Shown: positions 30,685 to 42,497 of the stretch, piece after piece | How the letters are laid out: each line of letters starts with the position of its first letter | Numbering within the stretch: position 1 is the stretch's first letter | Origin: Phycisphaera sp. | GTDB taxonomy: Bacteria; Planctomycetota; Phycisphaerae; Phycisphaerales; Zrk34 | Assembly: GCA_016125285.1 (NCBI GenBank) | Contig: WGMA01000075.1 | Coordinates: forward strand, 1-47,535 | DNA: 47,535 nt | Direction of reading: 5' to 3' | Translations under genes and position numbers: made by a program | The notes under the pieces: generated by a model | Seen by the model: the letters and a program-made list of their open reading frames with translations, nothing else | The model's database searches: none | Told to the model about the DNA's origin: nothing

Positions 30685-32067
30685 TCACGGCATCTCTTCC
30701 GCGACGGCGGCTTCCGCGTCGGCAACCGCTTCGTCGACGCCGTTCGAAGCGGCATCGTAGTTGGACATCTTGTCCCAGAACGCGACAAAGAAGATCACCG
30801 CGATCACCGCGGCCATGCCCGCGGGCAACCACCAGTAGGTCTGCCACTGGTGCATCGTGTCAGACAGCAACGTTCCGTCGACCGTCAGGTCGCGCACCGA
30901 GAACATGCTCTTCATGGACTCAACGAAAGACTGCGTCTGCTCGGGCTTGGTCGCCTGGATCGCCGAGGTCAGTTCGTCGTACTTCGTAACGGTTCCGCCG
31001 AGCTGGCCGAAGGCGACCTTGTAGCCGAAGTACATGCCTACGCCCTGCGTGAAGAAGACGAGCATGCTTTGCGCCTGACCGCGAATGTCCTTGCTCGCGA
31101 CCTTATCGGTGTACATGAAGCCGGTGACGAAGAAGAAGTCGTAGCACACGCCGTGCAGGGCGACGGACAGGAAGATCATCCAGATGACCTGATCGGGAGC
31201 GGCCATCGCGTAGAGGGCGTAGCGTGCGACCCACGCCAGCATGCCCAGCAGGATCATGTACTTCACGCCGAGGCGTCGGAAGAAGAACGGGATCAGCAGC
31301 ATGAAGAAGATCTCGGACATCTGCCCGATGGTCATCGTCGACGCGGGGGCGACGAAGCCGGTGTTGTCGAGGTAGTTCGACGTGACGCCGTAGTAGTACG
31401 CCAGCGGGATGCAGATGAGCGTCGAGCAGACGATGAATACGAGGAACGGCACGCGCATCATCAGCTTGAACGCGTCGAGCATCAGCATCGCACGCACGTC
31501 GAAGGGCTTGCCTTTGGCCGGCGGCGGCGTGTGCGGCAGCGAGAAGCTGTAGAGGCCCATCACGACGGACGAGATGCCCGCGACCCAGAGGATCTTGAAG
31601 TCGGCGCTCCAGTTCATGAAGCCGATGAACAGGCCGGCGACGATCCAGCCGATCGTGCCCCAGACGCGGATCTTGGGGAAGTCGTTCTGGTCGTCGATGT
31701 TCGAGAAGGCGATCGTGTTGCTGAGCCCGAGCGTCGGCATGTAGCAGAGCATGTGGCCGACGAACAGCCAGACCATCGTGTGACCGTCACCCGCCTCGGC
31801 GTAATGCGGCGCCATGCACAGCAGGATGCCGCCGATGACGAACAGGACGCCCATGACGCGCTCCGAAGCGAAGAAGCGGTCGGCGATCAGACCGAGAAAC
31901 AGCGGCGCGATGATCGCGGCGATCGGGGCGCTGCCGTAAGAGTCACCGCCGAAGTTCGTCAGCTGGTGAGCGCCCAACGCCTGACCGAGCGTCGCGAACC
32001 ACGCCCCCCAGACGAAGAACTGAATGAACATCATGACCGACAGACGGACGTTGATCTGCTTACTCAT
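30685..32067 (-). CDS. MFS permease, nucleoside:H+ symporter type
   Basis: 460 aa, about twelve membrane segments. The N-terminus MSKQINVRLSVMMFIQFFVWGAWFATLG and LGLIADRFFASERVMGVL match the NupG/XapB nucleoside symporter branch; FPKIRVWGTIGWIVAGLFIG is its helix-5 signature. Planctomycetes carry many such permeases, often with sugar or nucleoside metabolism genes, so the substrate is not certain. The start has AAAGGGG about 11 bases upstream. The acidic Ala-rich C-terminus (VADAEAAVAEEMP) extends the family length. Confidence 0.9.
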   Translation of the reverse strand: MSKQINVRLSVMMFIQFFVWGAWFATLGQALGAHQLTNFGGDSYGSAPIAAIIAPLFLGLIADRFFASERVMGVLFVIGGILLCMAPHYAEAGDGHTMVWLFVGHMLCYMPTLGLSNTIAFSNIDDQNDFPKIRVWGTIGWIVAGLFIGFMNWSADFKILWVAGISSVVMGLYSFSLPHTPPPAKGKPFDVRAMLMLDAFKLMMRVPFLVFIVCSTLICIPLAYYYGVTSNYLDNTGFVAPASTMTIGQMSEIFFMLLIPFFFRRLGVKYMILLGMLAWVARYALYAMAAPDQVIWMIFLSVALHGVCYDFFFVTGFMYTDKVASKDIRGQAQSMLVFFTQGVGMYFGYKVAFGQLGGTVTKYDELTSAIQATKPEQTQSFVESMKSMFSVRDLTVDGTLLSDTMHQWQTYWWLPAGMAAVIAVIFFVAFWDKMSNYDAASNGVDEAVADAEAAVAEEMP

Positions 32068-32280
32068 GTAGCGGAACCCCTTTCCCTAAAGCTCCTGAAA
32101 TTGACGGGCTGCGTGTGTCGCAGAGAAGGAAGATTGTAGCGGTTCCGGCGAGGCGTGCCACGGTTCGGCGGCCCGAGTCGCCGGGATCCCGGCGGCGCGA
32201 TCGTCCAACGGGCGAGGATCGTATAACCTATACGGCTTGATCCGCAGAACCCCTTTGATGTCAGGCGACAGGAAGAAACG

Positions 32281-33606
32281 ATGACCCGATCCACGACCGA
32301 GACGAAGACCCGCGCGGGCGCCGCCGCACGCGTGTTAAGCACGCTGTGCGCCGCCGGGGTGATGTGCATGTCGAGCGCCGTCGCGACGGCGCAGAACGGC
32401 GACGCCGCCGCGCCCGCCGCGAAGGTGCCCCCGCCGCTGTTCGACGTGACCGTCGAGCACGACCTGCCCGACGCCAAGGCCACGTTCGAAGAGGTCCGCA
32501 AGCTGATGCTCGATAACTACTACACCTCGACGCTCACGGAGGACGCGCTGTACTGGGCGGCGATCAAGGGCATGCTGCGACACGTCAGCCCGCCGGACAA
32601 CCCCGAGCTCGGCGCGATCTGGACCCCCGAGCAGTGGGCGCGCATCAGCCAGAGCCTGCAGGGCGTGCAGATCTCGCTGGGGTTCAAGAGCCAGTACAAC
32701 CCCGGCGACGGCAGCCTCACGATCGCCGAGATCCTCGAGGGCTCGCCGAGCGAGGGCCTGCTCCAGCCGCTCGACCGCGTGCTCCGCATCGACGGCAAGC
32801 CGCTCAAGGGACTCAACGGCGAGGAGATCAACAAGCTGATCCTCGGCGAGCCGGGCTCCGAAGCGACGCTGACGATCGTGCGCGACATCAAGGTGTTCGA
32901 GATCAAGATCAAGCGTCAGCCGTTCAAGATCTCCAGCGTCGAGTCGTTCATCTTCGGCGCTCAGCCGGGCAACCAGATCGGCTACATCCGCCTGAAGACC
33001 GAGACGCAGGGCATCGCCGAGGAGGTCAAGGCGGAGCTGCAGCGTTTGGCCGATCGCAAGGTCGACCGGCTCGTGCTGGATTTCCGCGAGAACGGCGGCG
33101 GCGTGTTCGGCGAGGCGCTGAAGCTCGCGGAGCTGTTCCTGCCGAAGAACAGCATCATCCTCCGCACCGTGCAGCACGGCGACAAGCTGCAGAACGTCGC
33201 GTCGAACAACGAAACGCCGTTCGTGTTCAAGGTCGCCGTGCTGATCAACGAGCACACCGCCTCGTCGAGCGAGATCGTCACCGCCGCGCTTCAGGACCAC
33301 GCCCCCGGCATGCGGCAGCGCAGCGGCGGCGCGGCCAACGCGATCGTCGTCGGCTCCAAATCGTTCGGCAAGGGCGTGTTCGAGAAGACGTTCGAGCTGC
33401 CCAACAAGTACCACGTCAAGTTCATCATCGGCGCGATGTACTCGCCGTCCGGACGCAGCTGGCAGAGCCACGGCCTGACCCCCGACATCAACGTCGACCA
33501 GGACTCCAAGATCATGCCCGCCCTGTTCAATCTCCCGCCCGATCAGCGGCTGACCAAGGACGCCGTGCTGCTTACCGCGGTGCGCTGGCTGACCAGCATG
33601 GACTGA
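32281..33606 (+). CDS. S41-family C-terminal processing peptidase
   Basis: 441 aa. Exported by an N-terminal signal (VLSTLCAAGVMCMSSAVATAQ). A PDZ domain (about 130-215: YNPGDGSLTIAEILEGSPSE, VLRIDGKPLKGLNGEEIN) precedes the S41 core (QIGYIRLKTETQGIAEEV, VDRLVLDFRENGGG, NEHTASSSEIVTAAL, GSKSFGKGVFEK). By comparison with Tsp/CtpA the catalytic dyad would be Ser328 and Lys364. Such periplasmic proteases trim C-termini of envelope proteins. Confidence 0.9.
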   Translation: MTRSTTETKTRAGAAARVLSTLCAAGVMCMSSAVATAQNGDAAAPAAKVPPPLFDVTVEHDLPDAKATFEEVRKLMLDNYYTSTLTEDALYWAAIKGMLRHVSPPDNPELGAIWTPEQWARISQSLQGVQISLGFKSQYNPGDGSLTIAEILEGSPSEGLLQPLDRVLRIDGKPLKGLNGEEINKLILGEPGSEATLTIVRDIKVFEIKIKRQPFKISSVESFIFGAQPGNQIGYIRLKTETQGIAEEVKAELQRLADRKVDRLVLDFRENGGGVFGEALKLAELFLPKNSIILRTVQHGDKLQNVASNNETPFVFKVAVLINEHTASSSEIVTAALQDHAPGMRQRSGGAANAIVVGSKSFGKGVFEKTFELPNKYHVKFIIGAMYSPSGRSWQSHGLTPDINVDQDSKIMPALFNLPPDQRLTKDAVLLTAVRWLTSMD

Positions 33607-33651
33607 CGCCCGCGATCACGATTTGGATGATCAAGGCGCGCACGGGCGCGG

Positions 33652-34293
33652 TCACAGCAGGCCGTGCATCGCCGTGTGCGCCAGGATCTGTGCCGCCGGA
33701 TCGTTGTTGGAGTCGATCTGCACGGCCTTCCAGTCGTGATGGATCGCCGCTTCGACGTTTTCTTTGACGTCGTCGAAGAACAGGATCTGATCGGGATCGA
33801 CGTTGAGCTTGAACTCCACGTGCTCGAACGCCTCGAAGTCCGGCTTGCGGACGCCGATGATGTGACTGGCGAAGATGTCCGGGATGAACTTCGGGATTGC
33901 CGCGAACCGCTCGTCCTCGTTGAGGATGTCGAAGTGCACGTCGTTCGTGTTGGTCAGCGCGGCCAGACGGATGCCCGCCTCGGACAGCTCCTGCAGCAAT
34001 TCATCGACGCCGGGATACAGCTCGATGAACCACGACGAGACGATCTGGAAGATCTCCTGCGGCTGATACCCCGTGACCAGCGCCAGCACCTGCATGAACT
34101 TCCGCGCCGACACCTTGCCCTCTTCCATCATGTTGTTCGCGTCGGCGACGCCCTGATGGCCCTTCAGCGCCAACAGGCCCTCTTCTCGGATCGGCACGCC
34201 GGCGCGCTTGCACGCCGAGCCCCAACCGTTCACGCAGCGGATCAACACGCCGCCGAGGTCGAAACAGACTACCTGGATGTCACTGTCACCCAT
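33652..34293 (-). CDS. HAD-family hydrolase, first of two paralogues
   Basis: 213 aa HAD phosphatase-like fold. Motif I VVCFDLGGVLIRCVN (Asp12 nucleophile; the second motif position is Gly rather than Asp, as in some HAD subgroups), motif II ALTNTND, motif III/IV GVRKPDFEAFEH and ILFFDDVKENVEAAI. The cap is a small helical insertion. It is closely related to the gene at 34475 on the same strand, 181 bases upstream. Substrate unknown. Confidence 0.85.
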   Translation of the reverse strand: MGDSDIQVVCFDLGGVLIRCVNGWGSACKRAGVPIREEGLLALKGHQGVADANNMMEEGKVSARKFMQVLALVTGYQPQEIFQIVSSWFIELYPGVDELLQELSEAGIRLAALTNTNDVHFDILNEDERFAAIPKFIPDIFASHIIGVRKPDFEAFEHVEFKLNVDPDQILFFDDVKENVEAAIHHDWKAVQIDSNNDPAAQILAHTAMHGLL

Positions 34294-34474
34294 ACGCCGC
34301 TAGTCCCGCGTCCATCTTCTCAGACGAATAAGAGAAATTGAATAAGCGAATATTGTAGTACAAACCACGCGTCGCAACACCCGCGAACGCCCCATTGAGA
34401 CGTTGTCACGGCGGCGTCGGTTCGCGCGGAAACGCTTGAAAAACTCGGGTTGGATCGGGATCGCGAGCGCTCGA

Positions 34475-35155
34475 TCAGTGGGCCTGCGGCGTCGCCGCGG
34501 GCGCCACCGCCACCCGCTGGGCGTTGATCAGCCCGTAGTTCGTCAGGTGCAGCGCGATCTGCTTGGCGGGGTTCCGCCCGAAGACGATCTGCTCGGCCTT
34601 CCAGTACTGGTACTTCGCCGCGTCGACGCTGGACGCGTCGTAGTCGAAGTACAGGATCTGCTCCGGGTCGACGTGCACGTTGTCCTCGACATACTCGAAC
34701 GCCTCGAGCGACGGCTTGCACGCGCCCATCTTCGGGCTCACGAAGATGTGGTCCAGCCGCATCAGCGGCGCGAACCGATCGTCCGTCGAGAGGATCGACC
34801 ACTGCATCGGGTTCACGTTCGCCACCAGCGCCGTCGGGATCGACTTCTTCTTGAGATAGTCGATCAGCTTCTCCGCCCCGGGCGTCATCTCCACGTACCA
34901 CACCTCGAAAATCCGCCCCAGCTGCTCCGGCGTGTACCCCGTGACCAGCGCCATCATGTCGAGGAGCGTCTCCATCGGCTCGAGGCCGGACTCCACCTGT
35001 GTGTTCGTGTCCGTGATCATCGGGTTGTTGGCGAGGTTCGCGATCTCCGCACGCACCGGCAGCCCCGCGCGACGGCACGCGTCGGCCCATCCCGCCGCGG
35101 ACTGCACCAACACCCCATTGAGATCGAACGCCACGAGTTTGATGTCACTACTCAT
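34475..35155 (-). CDS. HAD-like paralogue with altered motifs
   Basis: 226 aa, same layout as the 33652 protein: VAFDLNGVLVQSAAGWADAC, LVTGYTPEQLGRIFEVWYVE, ALVANVN, GACKPSLEAFEYVE and ILYFDYDASSVDAAKYQYW. Motif I has Asn where the neighbour has Gly, and motif IV reads FDYDASS instead of FDDVKEN, so the magnesium site may be weakened. The C-terminus has a non-homologous Ala/Pro tail. The tandem pair suggests duplication followed by divergence. Confidence 0.82.
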   Translation of the reverse strand: MSSDIKLVAFDLNGVLVQSAAGWADACRRAGLPVRAEIANLANNPMITDTNTQVESGLEPMETLLDMMALVTGYTPEQLGRIFEVWYVEMTPGAEKLIDYLKKKSIPTALVANVNPMQWSILSTDDRFAPLMRLDHIFVSPKMGACKPSLEAFEYVEDNVHVDPEQILYFDYDASSVDAAKYQYWKAEQIVFGRNPAKQIALHLTNYGLINAQRVAVAPAATPQAH

Positions 35156-35388
35156 GCTACAACCCGTCCGTGAAGACGTGACCCGAAACGGAACAGCTGT
35201 TCAAACCGGGCATGACTGCCCACCCTCGGACGCGAGCGGGAACCGCTGCATCCACGATCATTCTAGGCGCGAAAGATTATCCCGTCACTTGTACGTACTG
35301 CGACAATCGGTTGTCCGCGCCGCGTGTCTCTGACACAATTGCCACTCACGTAGGCCCACACGCACGCACCGACACACGGAGTCACCCG

Positions 35389-36399
35389 ATGACCACGCCC
35401 GCCATCCGCACCACCGTCGTCGGATCGTACCCCGTGCCCGCGTGGCTCGCCGCGATGCCGTCCGGCCCGGCGCTGCGCGACGCGATCATGGTCGTCCTCA
35501 AGACGCAGGAGCTCGCGGGCCTCGACGTCATCGCCGACGGCGAGCTCTCGCGCTTCGACGTCAACCATCCCGAAACCAACGGCATGATCGAGTATTTCAT
35601 CCGGCCGATGGGCGGCGTCCACAAAGACCTGACCCACGAAGAGCTCGTCGCGTTCCGCGCGCAACAGGGCATGGGCTTCCGCAGCAAACCCGCGGGTGTC
35701 GTGCGCGACGCGCTGAACCCCGGCACGCTCGACCTCGTGGCCGACTGGCAGAGCGTCAAGGCGCTGAGCCCGTCGCCGATGAAGTTCACCGTCACCGCGC
35801 CGTACATGCTGGCCAAGACGCTGCTCGACATGCACTACGGCAACCTGCGCGACCTGACGATGGGCCTGGCGGAGGTGCTCGCCGAGCAGGTCCGCGCGAT
35901 CGACGCCGCGGTCGTGCAGGTCGACGAGGCGAACCTCACCGGTCATCCGGAAGACGCCGAGTGGGCCCACGAGCCGATCAACGTCGTGCTCGACGCCGTG
36001 CAGAACGAGAAAGGCCTGCACCTGTGCTTCGGGAACTACGGCGGGTCGTCGATCCAGAAGGGATTCTGGCGCGACCTGATGCCGTTCCTCAACGCGCTGC
36101 ACGTCGACCACCTCGTGCTGGAGTTCGCCCGCCGGGGCTACGACGAGTTGGATCACTTCAAGGACCTGCGCGACGACATCGCGCTGGGTGTGGGTGTGAT
36201 CGACATCAAGGACAACGAGGTAGAGAGCGTCGACGAGGTGGCGCGACGGATCGAGCTGGCGGTCAAGACGCTCGGCGTCGATCGCATCAGGTGGGTGCAC
36301 CCGGACTGCGGCTTCTGGATGCTGCACCGCTCCGTCGCGGACCGCAAGATGCGCGCGCTGGTCGACGGGCGTGACCGGTTTCTTGGGATTCGGAGTTAG
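35389..36399 (+). CDS. MetE C-terminal-like (cobalamin-independent methionine synthase fold)
   Basis: 336 aa, the length of the single-domain MetE C-terminal barrel found alone in many bacteria. TTVVGSYPVPAWL, ELAGLDVIADGELSRFDVNHP, KFTVTAPYMLAKTLLD, VVQVDEANLTGHPEDAEW and the zinc ligands LHLCFGNYGG (His-x-Cys) and VHPDCGFW (Cys) are visible. Methyl acceptor not determinable; such proteins may act on homocysteine or other thiols. The ATG at 35389 gives the barrel a normal N-terminus. Its stop overlaps that of the convergent gene at 36396 by four bases. Confidence 0.85.
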   Translation: MTTPAIRTTVVGSYPVPAWLAAMPSGPALRDAIMVVLKTQELAGLDVIADGELSRFDVNHPETNGMIEYFIRPMGGVHKDLTHEELVAFRAQQGMGFRSKPAGVVRDALNPGTLDLVADWQSVKALSPSPMKFTVTAPYMLAKTLLDMHYGNLRDLTMGLAEVLAEQVRAIDAAVVQVDEANLTGHPEDAEWAHEPINVVLDAVQNEKGLHLCFGNYGGSSIQKGFWRDLMPFLNALHVDHLVLEFARRGYDELDHFKDLRDDIALGVGVIDIKDNEVESVDEVARRIELAVKTLGVDRIRWVHPDCGFWMLHRSVADRKMRALVDGRDRFLGIRS

Positions 36400-38870
36400 T
36401 TGCCGCCCTGCAGCTCGCGGAGCAGCTCGTCGTTGCCGTTCTCTTTGAGGACCTCGAGCACGGTCTTGCGTTTGTCCTCGGGCAGTTCGTTGAACTTCTG
36501 GCGGATGCCGTTGAGGATGAACGGCTTCTGTTGCGGCCCGGCGTTGCGATACGCGTTGCCGATCCCCTCGACGAACTTCCGCTCGAAGGCGTTTCGGATC
36601 GCTTCGCCCACGTCGGGCTGCCCGCCGTTCGCGGGGCCGGCGCCGCGATTCGGTCCACCGGGGCCGCCGGGACCGCCGGGGCCAAAGCCGGGATTGACGC
36701 GGAAGATGTAGATGCGGTCGACCCACACCGGCCGGGCGTTCTGCCAGACGCGCGCGGTGCTCTGCGTCGGCTTGTCGAGCTTGAAGCGGAAGCCGACGGT
36801 GCTCCACGCGCCCGAGGGCGCGTCGTCGAAGGTCACCGTCTCGTCGGCGAACTTGGTCGCGCCGTCGGTCAGCTCGATCGTGCACAGCGTGTTCGCGCCG
36901 CCGCCCGACGCGGCGTGACGCACGCGGTACACGGCCAGGTAGTCGCCCGGCGGGATGCTGCTGAACCGCCCGTTGATCACGAAGTCCTTCACGCTCGGCG
37001 CGCCCTTCCACACGTTCGGCGCATACGAGCCATCGACGTCGACGCGCTCGCCCATGCCGCTCACGCCCAGGTCTCCGGCGTCGATCGCCGCGTGCGCCTG
37101 CAACCGCCGCACGCCGTCGAACAGCTGCGGGCGCCGCTGCTTCATGTCCGTGAGCATCGGCTGGAGTTCGGGCAGCTTCGGGTTCGGCACGACGACGAGC
37201 GAACCGGCGGGTCCACCGGGACCGCCGCCGCGGACCGGCGTCGCCGACCCGCTGATCATCGTCAGCGTCAGGTCACTGAAACGCCAGGCTCCCTGGTACA
37301 CGCCGAGACCGACCGCCTTGTTGTAAGGCAGCCGCCAGTAAGCGCCGCGTCGCGCGTCGCCGATCGGCCCTTTCCACGTCGGCAGGGCCTCGCCATCGAT
37401 CGTCGCCGAGACGTGCGCCGCGTCACCGCTGATCCGTACGACGAATTCCACGTCATACGCCCGGTCGTTCTCGATCGCGCCCTGCTTCGCCATCCCGCTG
37501 ACCTTCAGCGTGTTCGCGTCGTTGGGTTGAAACCCGCTGAGCGTGTTCTCGAACCCACCGAGGATGAATTGACACGACGCGTCGCCCACGGGCAGGAACA
37601 CGTTGGCCGACTCGTTGCCGTGCAGCCGCGTCGCCTTCATCCGCAGTTTGTACTCACCGTCGATGGCCACGGGCAGCGCGATCGACACCAACTGCGATCC
37701 CTCATTCACGAGAGCGCGACCGTCCAGCCGCCACCGGCCGTTGCCCGCGTCACGCATCACGTCGACGCCTTGCAGCAGGTCGATCGGGGCGCCAACGCCA
37801 ACCGGTCCGTTGCCGGCCGCGCCCGGCTCCGCACCCGGCGACGCCTCCGCGACCGGCGCCTTGAGGCCCGACCGCACCTTGATCGGCTTGATCTTCGTCG
37901 GATCGACCCCGTCGTTTTTCAGCGAAGCATCGACCGCGGACAGCCCGAGCGTCGCCTTGAGCTTGTCGGCGCCCTCGAGCTCGCGCGACGTGGCGAACAC
38001 GTAGTACTGGTGCGCCCGGGTGTACATCGCGGCGCGGTTCGGCGCGCCGCTCGGGCCGCCCGCGAGCGTCCGGTACCAGTTGCCCAGCGTCAGCGCCTCG
38101 CCCGCTTCGAGCGTCTCGGGGCTCTTCGCCGCGAGCGCCACGTTGGTCTTCCACGCCTCGTCCTCGACCAGGAACGTGTACTTGCGCGCCTCTTCCGGAT
38201 CGTCCAGCTCGATCACGTACAGCTCGAGCAGGTCCTGCGCCGCGGCCTTGTCGCCGTTCTTGATCTTCGTCTTGAGGATGTCGATGCGTCCGGCCAGACG
38301 CTGTTCGTTCACCATCCGGTCGATCGTCTCCTGGATCTTGTCCTGACGATCCGAGTTGATGCGTGTCGCGACCGCGGACGCGCGACGCATGTACGCGATC
38401 GCGCTGTCCTTGTCGTCGCCGGCGAACTTCATAAAGGCGATCATGAAGTAGGCGTTGATCAGCTTCTCGCCCGCGTCGGCGCGGTCGTCGCCGCGCGCCG
38501 ACAGGAACTGACGGTTGCGCAGCACGCCCAGCTTCTCGTACGTGTCCTCCGCCTTCGACTTGTCGAGCTTGGCGGTCAGCAGCAGCGCCTCGGCCGCGGC
38601 GTCGAACCCCGACGTGTCACGAGACGCCAGCTTGTACGCCTCGTCGGCCAGCAGCAGCGCCAGGTCGCCCGGCGTCGACTTCTCCTTCGCGACCGTCAGC
38701 ATCTCCTGCGCCACGGCCACGTCGTCCGCCTTGTCCGGCGTGCGGATCGCGTCCTTCACCTTCGGCGCGAACAGCGAGTCGTACAACTCCTGCGCCTCGT
38801 TCGCGGCACGGGTCTCCGCGACGCACACGCACAGCGCGGCGCAGCACCAGAACGTCATATTTCGCAGCAT
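36396..38870 (-). CDS. Large secreted protein of unknown function
   Basis: 824 aa. A signal peptide (FWCCAALCVCVAETRA) is followed by a helical, tetratricopeptide-like N-terminal half (AQELYDSLFAPKVKDAIRTP, ADEAYKLASRDTSGFDAAAEAL, KDSAIAYMRRASAVATRINS). Then come beta-rich segments resembling carbohydrate-binding or LamG-like modules (AFVVRISGDAAHVSA-type strands, RLPYNKAVGLGVYQGAWRFSDLTL), a Gly/Pro linker and a helical tail (QQKPFILNGIRQKFNELPED). No enzymatic motif recognised. AGAAGGGG precedes the ATG at 38870. Confidence 0.7.
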   Translation of the reverse strand: MLRNMTFWCCAALCVCVAETRAANEAQELYDSLFAPKVKDAIRTPDKADDVAVAQEMLTVAKEKSTPGDLALLLADEAYKLASRDTSGFDAAAEALLLTAKLDKSKAEDTYEKLGVLRNRQFLSARGDDRADAGEKLINAYFMIAFMKFAGDDKDSAIAYMRRASAVATRINSDRQDKIQETIDRMVNEQRLAGRIDILKTKIKNGDKAAAQDLLELYVIELDDPEEARKYTFLVEDEAWKTNVALAAKSPETLEAGEALTLGNWYRTLAGGPSGAPNRAAMYTRAHQYYVFATSRELEGADKLKATLGLSAVDASLKNDGVDPTKIKPIKVRSGLKAPVAEASPGAEPGAAGNGPVGVGAPIDLLQGVDVMRDAGNGRWRLDGRALVNEGSQLVSIALPVAIDGEYKLRMKATRLHGNESANVFLPVGDASCQFILGGFENTLSGFQPNDANTLKVSGMAKQGAIENDRAYDVEFVVRISGDAAHVSATIDGEALPTWKGPIGDARRGAYWRLPYNKAVGLGVYQGAWRFSDLTLTMISGSATPVRGGGPGGPAGSLVVVPNPKLPELQPMLTDMKQRRPQLFDGVRRLQAHAAIDAGDLGVSGMGERVDVDGSYAPNVWKGAPSVKDFVINGRFSSIPPGDYLAVYRVRHAASGGGANTLCTIELTDGATKFADETVTFDDAPSGAWSTVGFRFKLDKPTQSTARVWQNARPVWVDRIYIFRVNPGFGPGGPGGPGGPNRGAGPANGGQPDVGEAIRNAFERKFVEGIGNAYRNAGPQQKPFILNGIRQKFNELPEDKRKTVLEVLKENGNDELLRELQGGN

Positions 38871-38980
38871 TTCCACACCCCTTCTTACGCCCGGACGTGC
38901 ACCTGCATCGTACGCGGACACGCCGCTCCGGACAACGAAGATTCACCCTCACTTCGACGCTGACACAACGCCAACCCAAG

Positions 38981-39002
38981 CCCACGGGTTCCGCCCCGTG
39001 GG
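38981..39002. other. Short intergenic hairpin
   Basis: CCCACGGG-TTCCGC-CCCGTGGG, 8 bp, in the gap between divergent genes. Role unknown; no T-run. Confidence 0.4.
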
Positions 39003-39074
39003 TCCAGCACGATAAGATGCCCCAACGCGTCACCCACACCGGAACGACCCAGGAACAACCCCGGAATAAGCCGA

Positions 39075-39932
39075 ATGAGCCAGATCGCCCTACTCGTCGC
39101 CATCTCCGCCCTCGTCGCTCTGGCTTTCGCCGCGTCCGGCGCGTGCGCCGCCGACGCCGCGGCGAAAGCCCCGCGCGTGCCGCTCATCGTCGGTCACCGC
39201 GGCGCCTCCCACGACGCCCCCGAGAACACCCTCGCCTCGTTCAGGCTCGCCTTCGAGCGCGGCGCCGACGCCGTCGAGGGCGACTACTACCTCACCGCCG
39301 ACGGACACGTCGTCTGCATCCACGACAAGTCCACCAAGCGCACCGCCGGCGGCGTCGACCTCGACGTGGCCCACTCGACGCTCGAAGAACTCCGCAAGCT
39401 CGACGTCGGCGCGTGGAAGGACCCGAAATACGCCGGGCAGCGCATCCCCACGCTCGACGAGGTGCTCGCGGTCATCCCGCCCGGCAAGCGGATCGTCATC
39501 GAGATCAAGGTCGGCCCGGAGATCGTCCCGGCGATGCAGCGCGCGATCGCCGCATCGAGCGTGACGCCCGACCGCGTGATATTCATCGCGTTCGACCCCG
39601 AGGCGATCGCCGCGTGTCGCGAGCTGATGCCGCAGGCCGCCGCGTGCTGGATCACGTCGTTCAAGCAGGACAAGAAGTCCGGCGCGTGGTCGCCCACCGC
39701 CGATGATGTGCTCAAGACGCTGCGGCGCATCGACGCCACGGGACTCGACTGCCAGGCCGCGGACTGCGTCGACGCGACGATGGTGAAGAAGCTGCGCGAC
39801 GCCGGGATGGCGCTGCACTGCTGGACCGTCGACGACCCCGCGGTCGCCCGACGCTTCACCGCGCTCGGCTTCGACTCGCTGACGACCAACCGCCCCGCCG
39901 CGACCCGCGCCGCGCTGTCGACCACCGAGTGA
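39075..39932 (+). CDS. Glycerophosphodiester phosphodiesterase, exported
   Basis: 285 aa. A signal peptide (VAISALVALAFAASGACA) is followed by a GDPD domain: VGHRGASHDAPENTLASFRL (the HR...PENT motif), GADAVEGDYYLTADGHVVCIHD, PTLDEVLAVIPPGKRIVIEIK and LHCWTVDDPAVARRFTALGFDSLTTNRP. It hydrolyses glycerophosphodiesters to glycerol-3-phosphate and an alcohol in the periplasm or outside the cell. ligA begins 31 bases downstream. Confidence 0.93.
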   Translation: MSQIALLVAISALVALAFAASGACAADAAAKAPRVPLIVGHRGASHDAPENTLASFRLAFERGADAVEGDYYLTADGHVVCIHDKSTKRTAGGVDLDVAHSTLEELRKLDVGAWKDPKYAGQRIPTLDEVLAVIPPGKRIVIEIKVGPEIVPAMQRAIAASSVTPDRVIFIAFDPEAIAACRELMPQAAACWITSFKQDKKSGAWSPTADDVLKTLRRIDATGLDCQAADCVDATMVKKLRDAGMALHCWTVDDPAVARRFTALGFDSLTTNRPAATRAALSTTE

Positions 39933-39954
39933 TCGCGCGGCCAAGCCGGGGTAA

Positions 39955-42096
<2,142 letters not shown>

Positions 42097-42118
42097 ACGG
42101 AAATGAGATTGGCGCATG

Positions 42119-42150
42119 AACAAGGCCCGGTCGCTTGAGCAACCGGGCCC
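42119..42150 (-). terminator. Terminator after rpsR, near the ligA end
   Basis: GGCCCGGTTGC-TCAA-GCGACCGGGCC on the minus strand with the weak tail TTGTTC. It lies between convergent ligA and rpsR and may serve both. Confidence 0.6.
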
Positions 42151-42175
42151 TGGTGTTGATCGCGTATAGCCGACC

Positions 42176-42430
42176 TCAGCGAACGGTCGCGGAGGTGAAC
42201 GGCAGCAGGCCCATGTAGCGGGCGCGCTTGATGGCCTGAGCGACGAGACGCTGCTCGTAGGCGTTGAGGCCGGTGCGTTTGCGGGAGTTGATCTTGCCGT
42301 TGGGGCTCATGAGCTTGCGCAGGATCTCGACGTTCTTGTAGTCGACGTACTGCTGGCCGGTCGAGCTCTTGGCGGTGATGTCGGACGCCTTGGGGCGGAA
42401 ACGGTCGAACTTCTGCGGTGCGGTGGACAT
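42176..42430 (-). CDS. rpsR: 30S ribosomal protein S18
   Basis: 84 aa. YVDYKNVEILRKLMSPNGKI, NSRKRTGLNAYEQRLVAQAI and KRARYMGLLPFT are the standard S18 signatures. In most bacteria it follows rpsF and ssb; here it stands alone with its own promoter and a short leader. Confidence 0.96.
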   Translation of the reverse strand: MSTAPQKFDRFRPKASDITAKSSTGQQYVDYKNVEILRKLMSPNGKINSRKRTGLNAYEQRLVAQAIKRARYMGLLPFTSATVR

Positions 42431-42497
42431 AGCGGTTGCTCCGTCTTGGTTTGATCAGCCCCGGGTCACGGCCTGGGGCGACGGTGATAAGCGGGAC

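Noticed and set aside
36531-38963. 810-residue plus-strand open frame opposite the large secreted protein
   Set aside because: The minus-strand gene has a signal peptide, ribosome binding site and protein-like composition; the plus frame is Arg/Val/His-rich noise.
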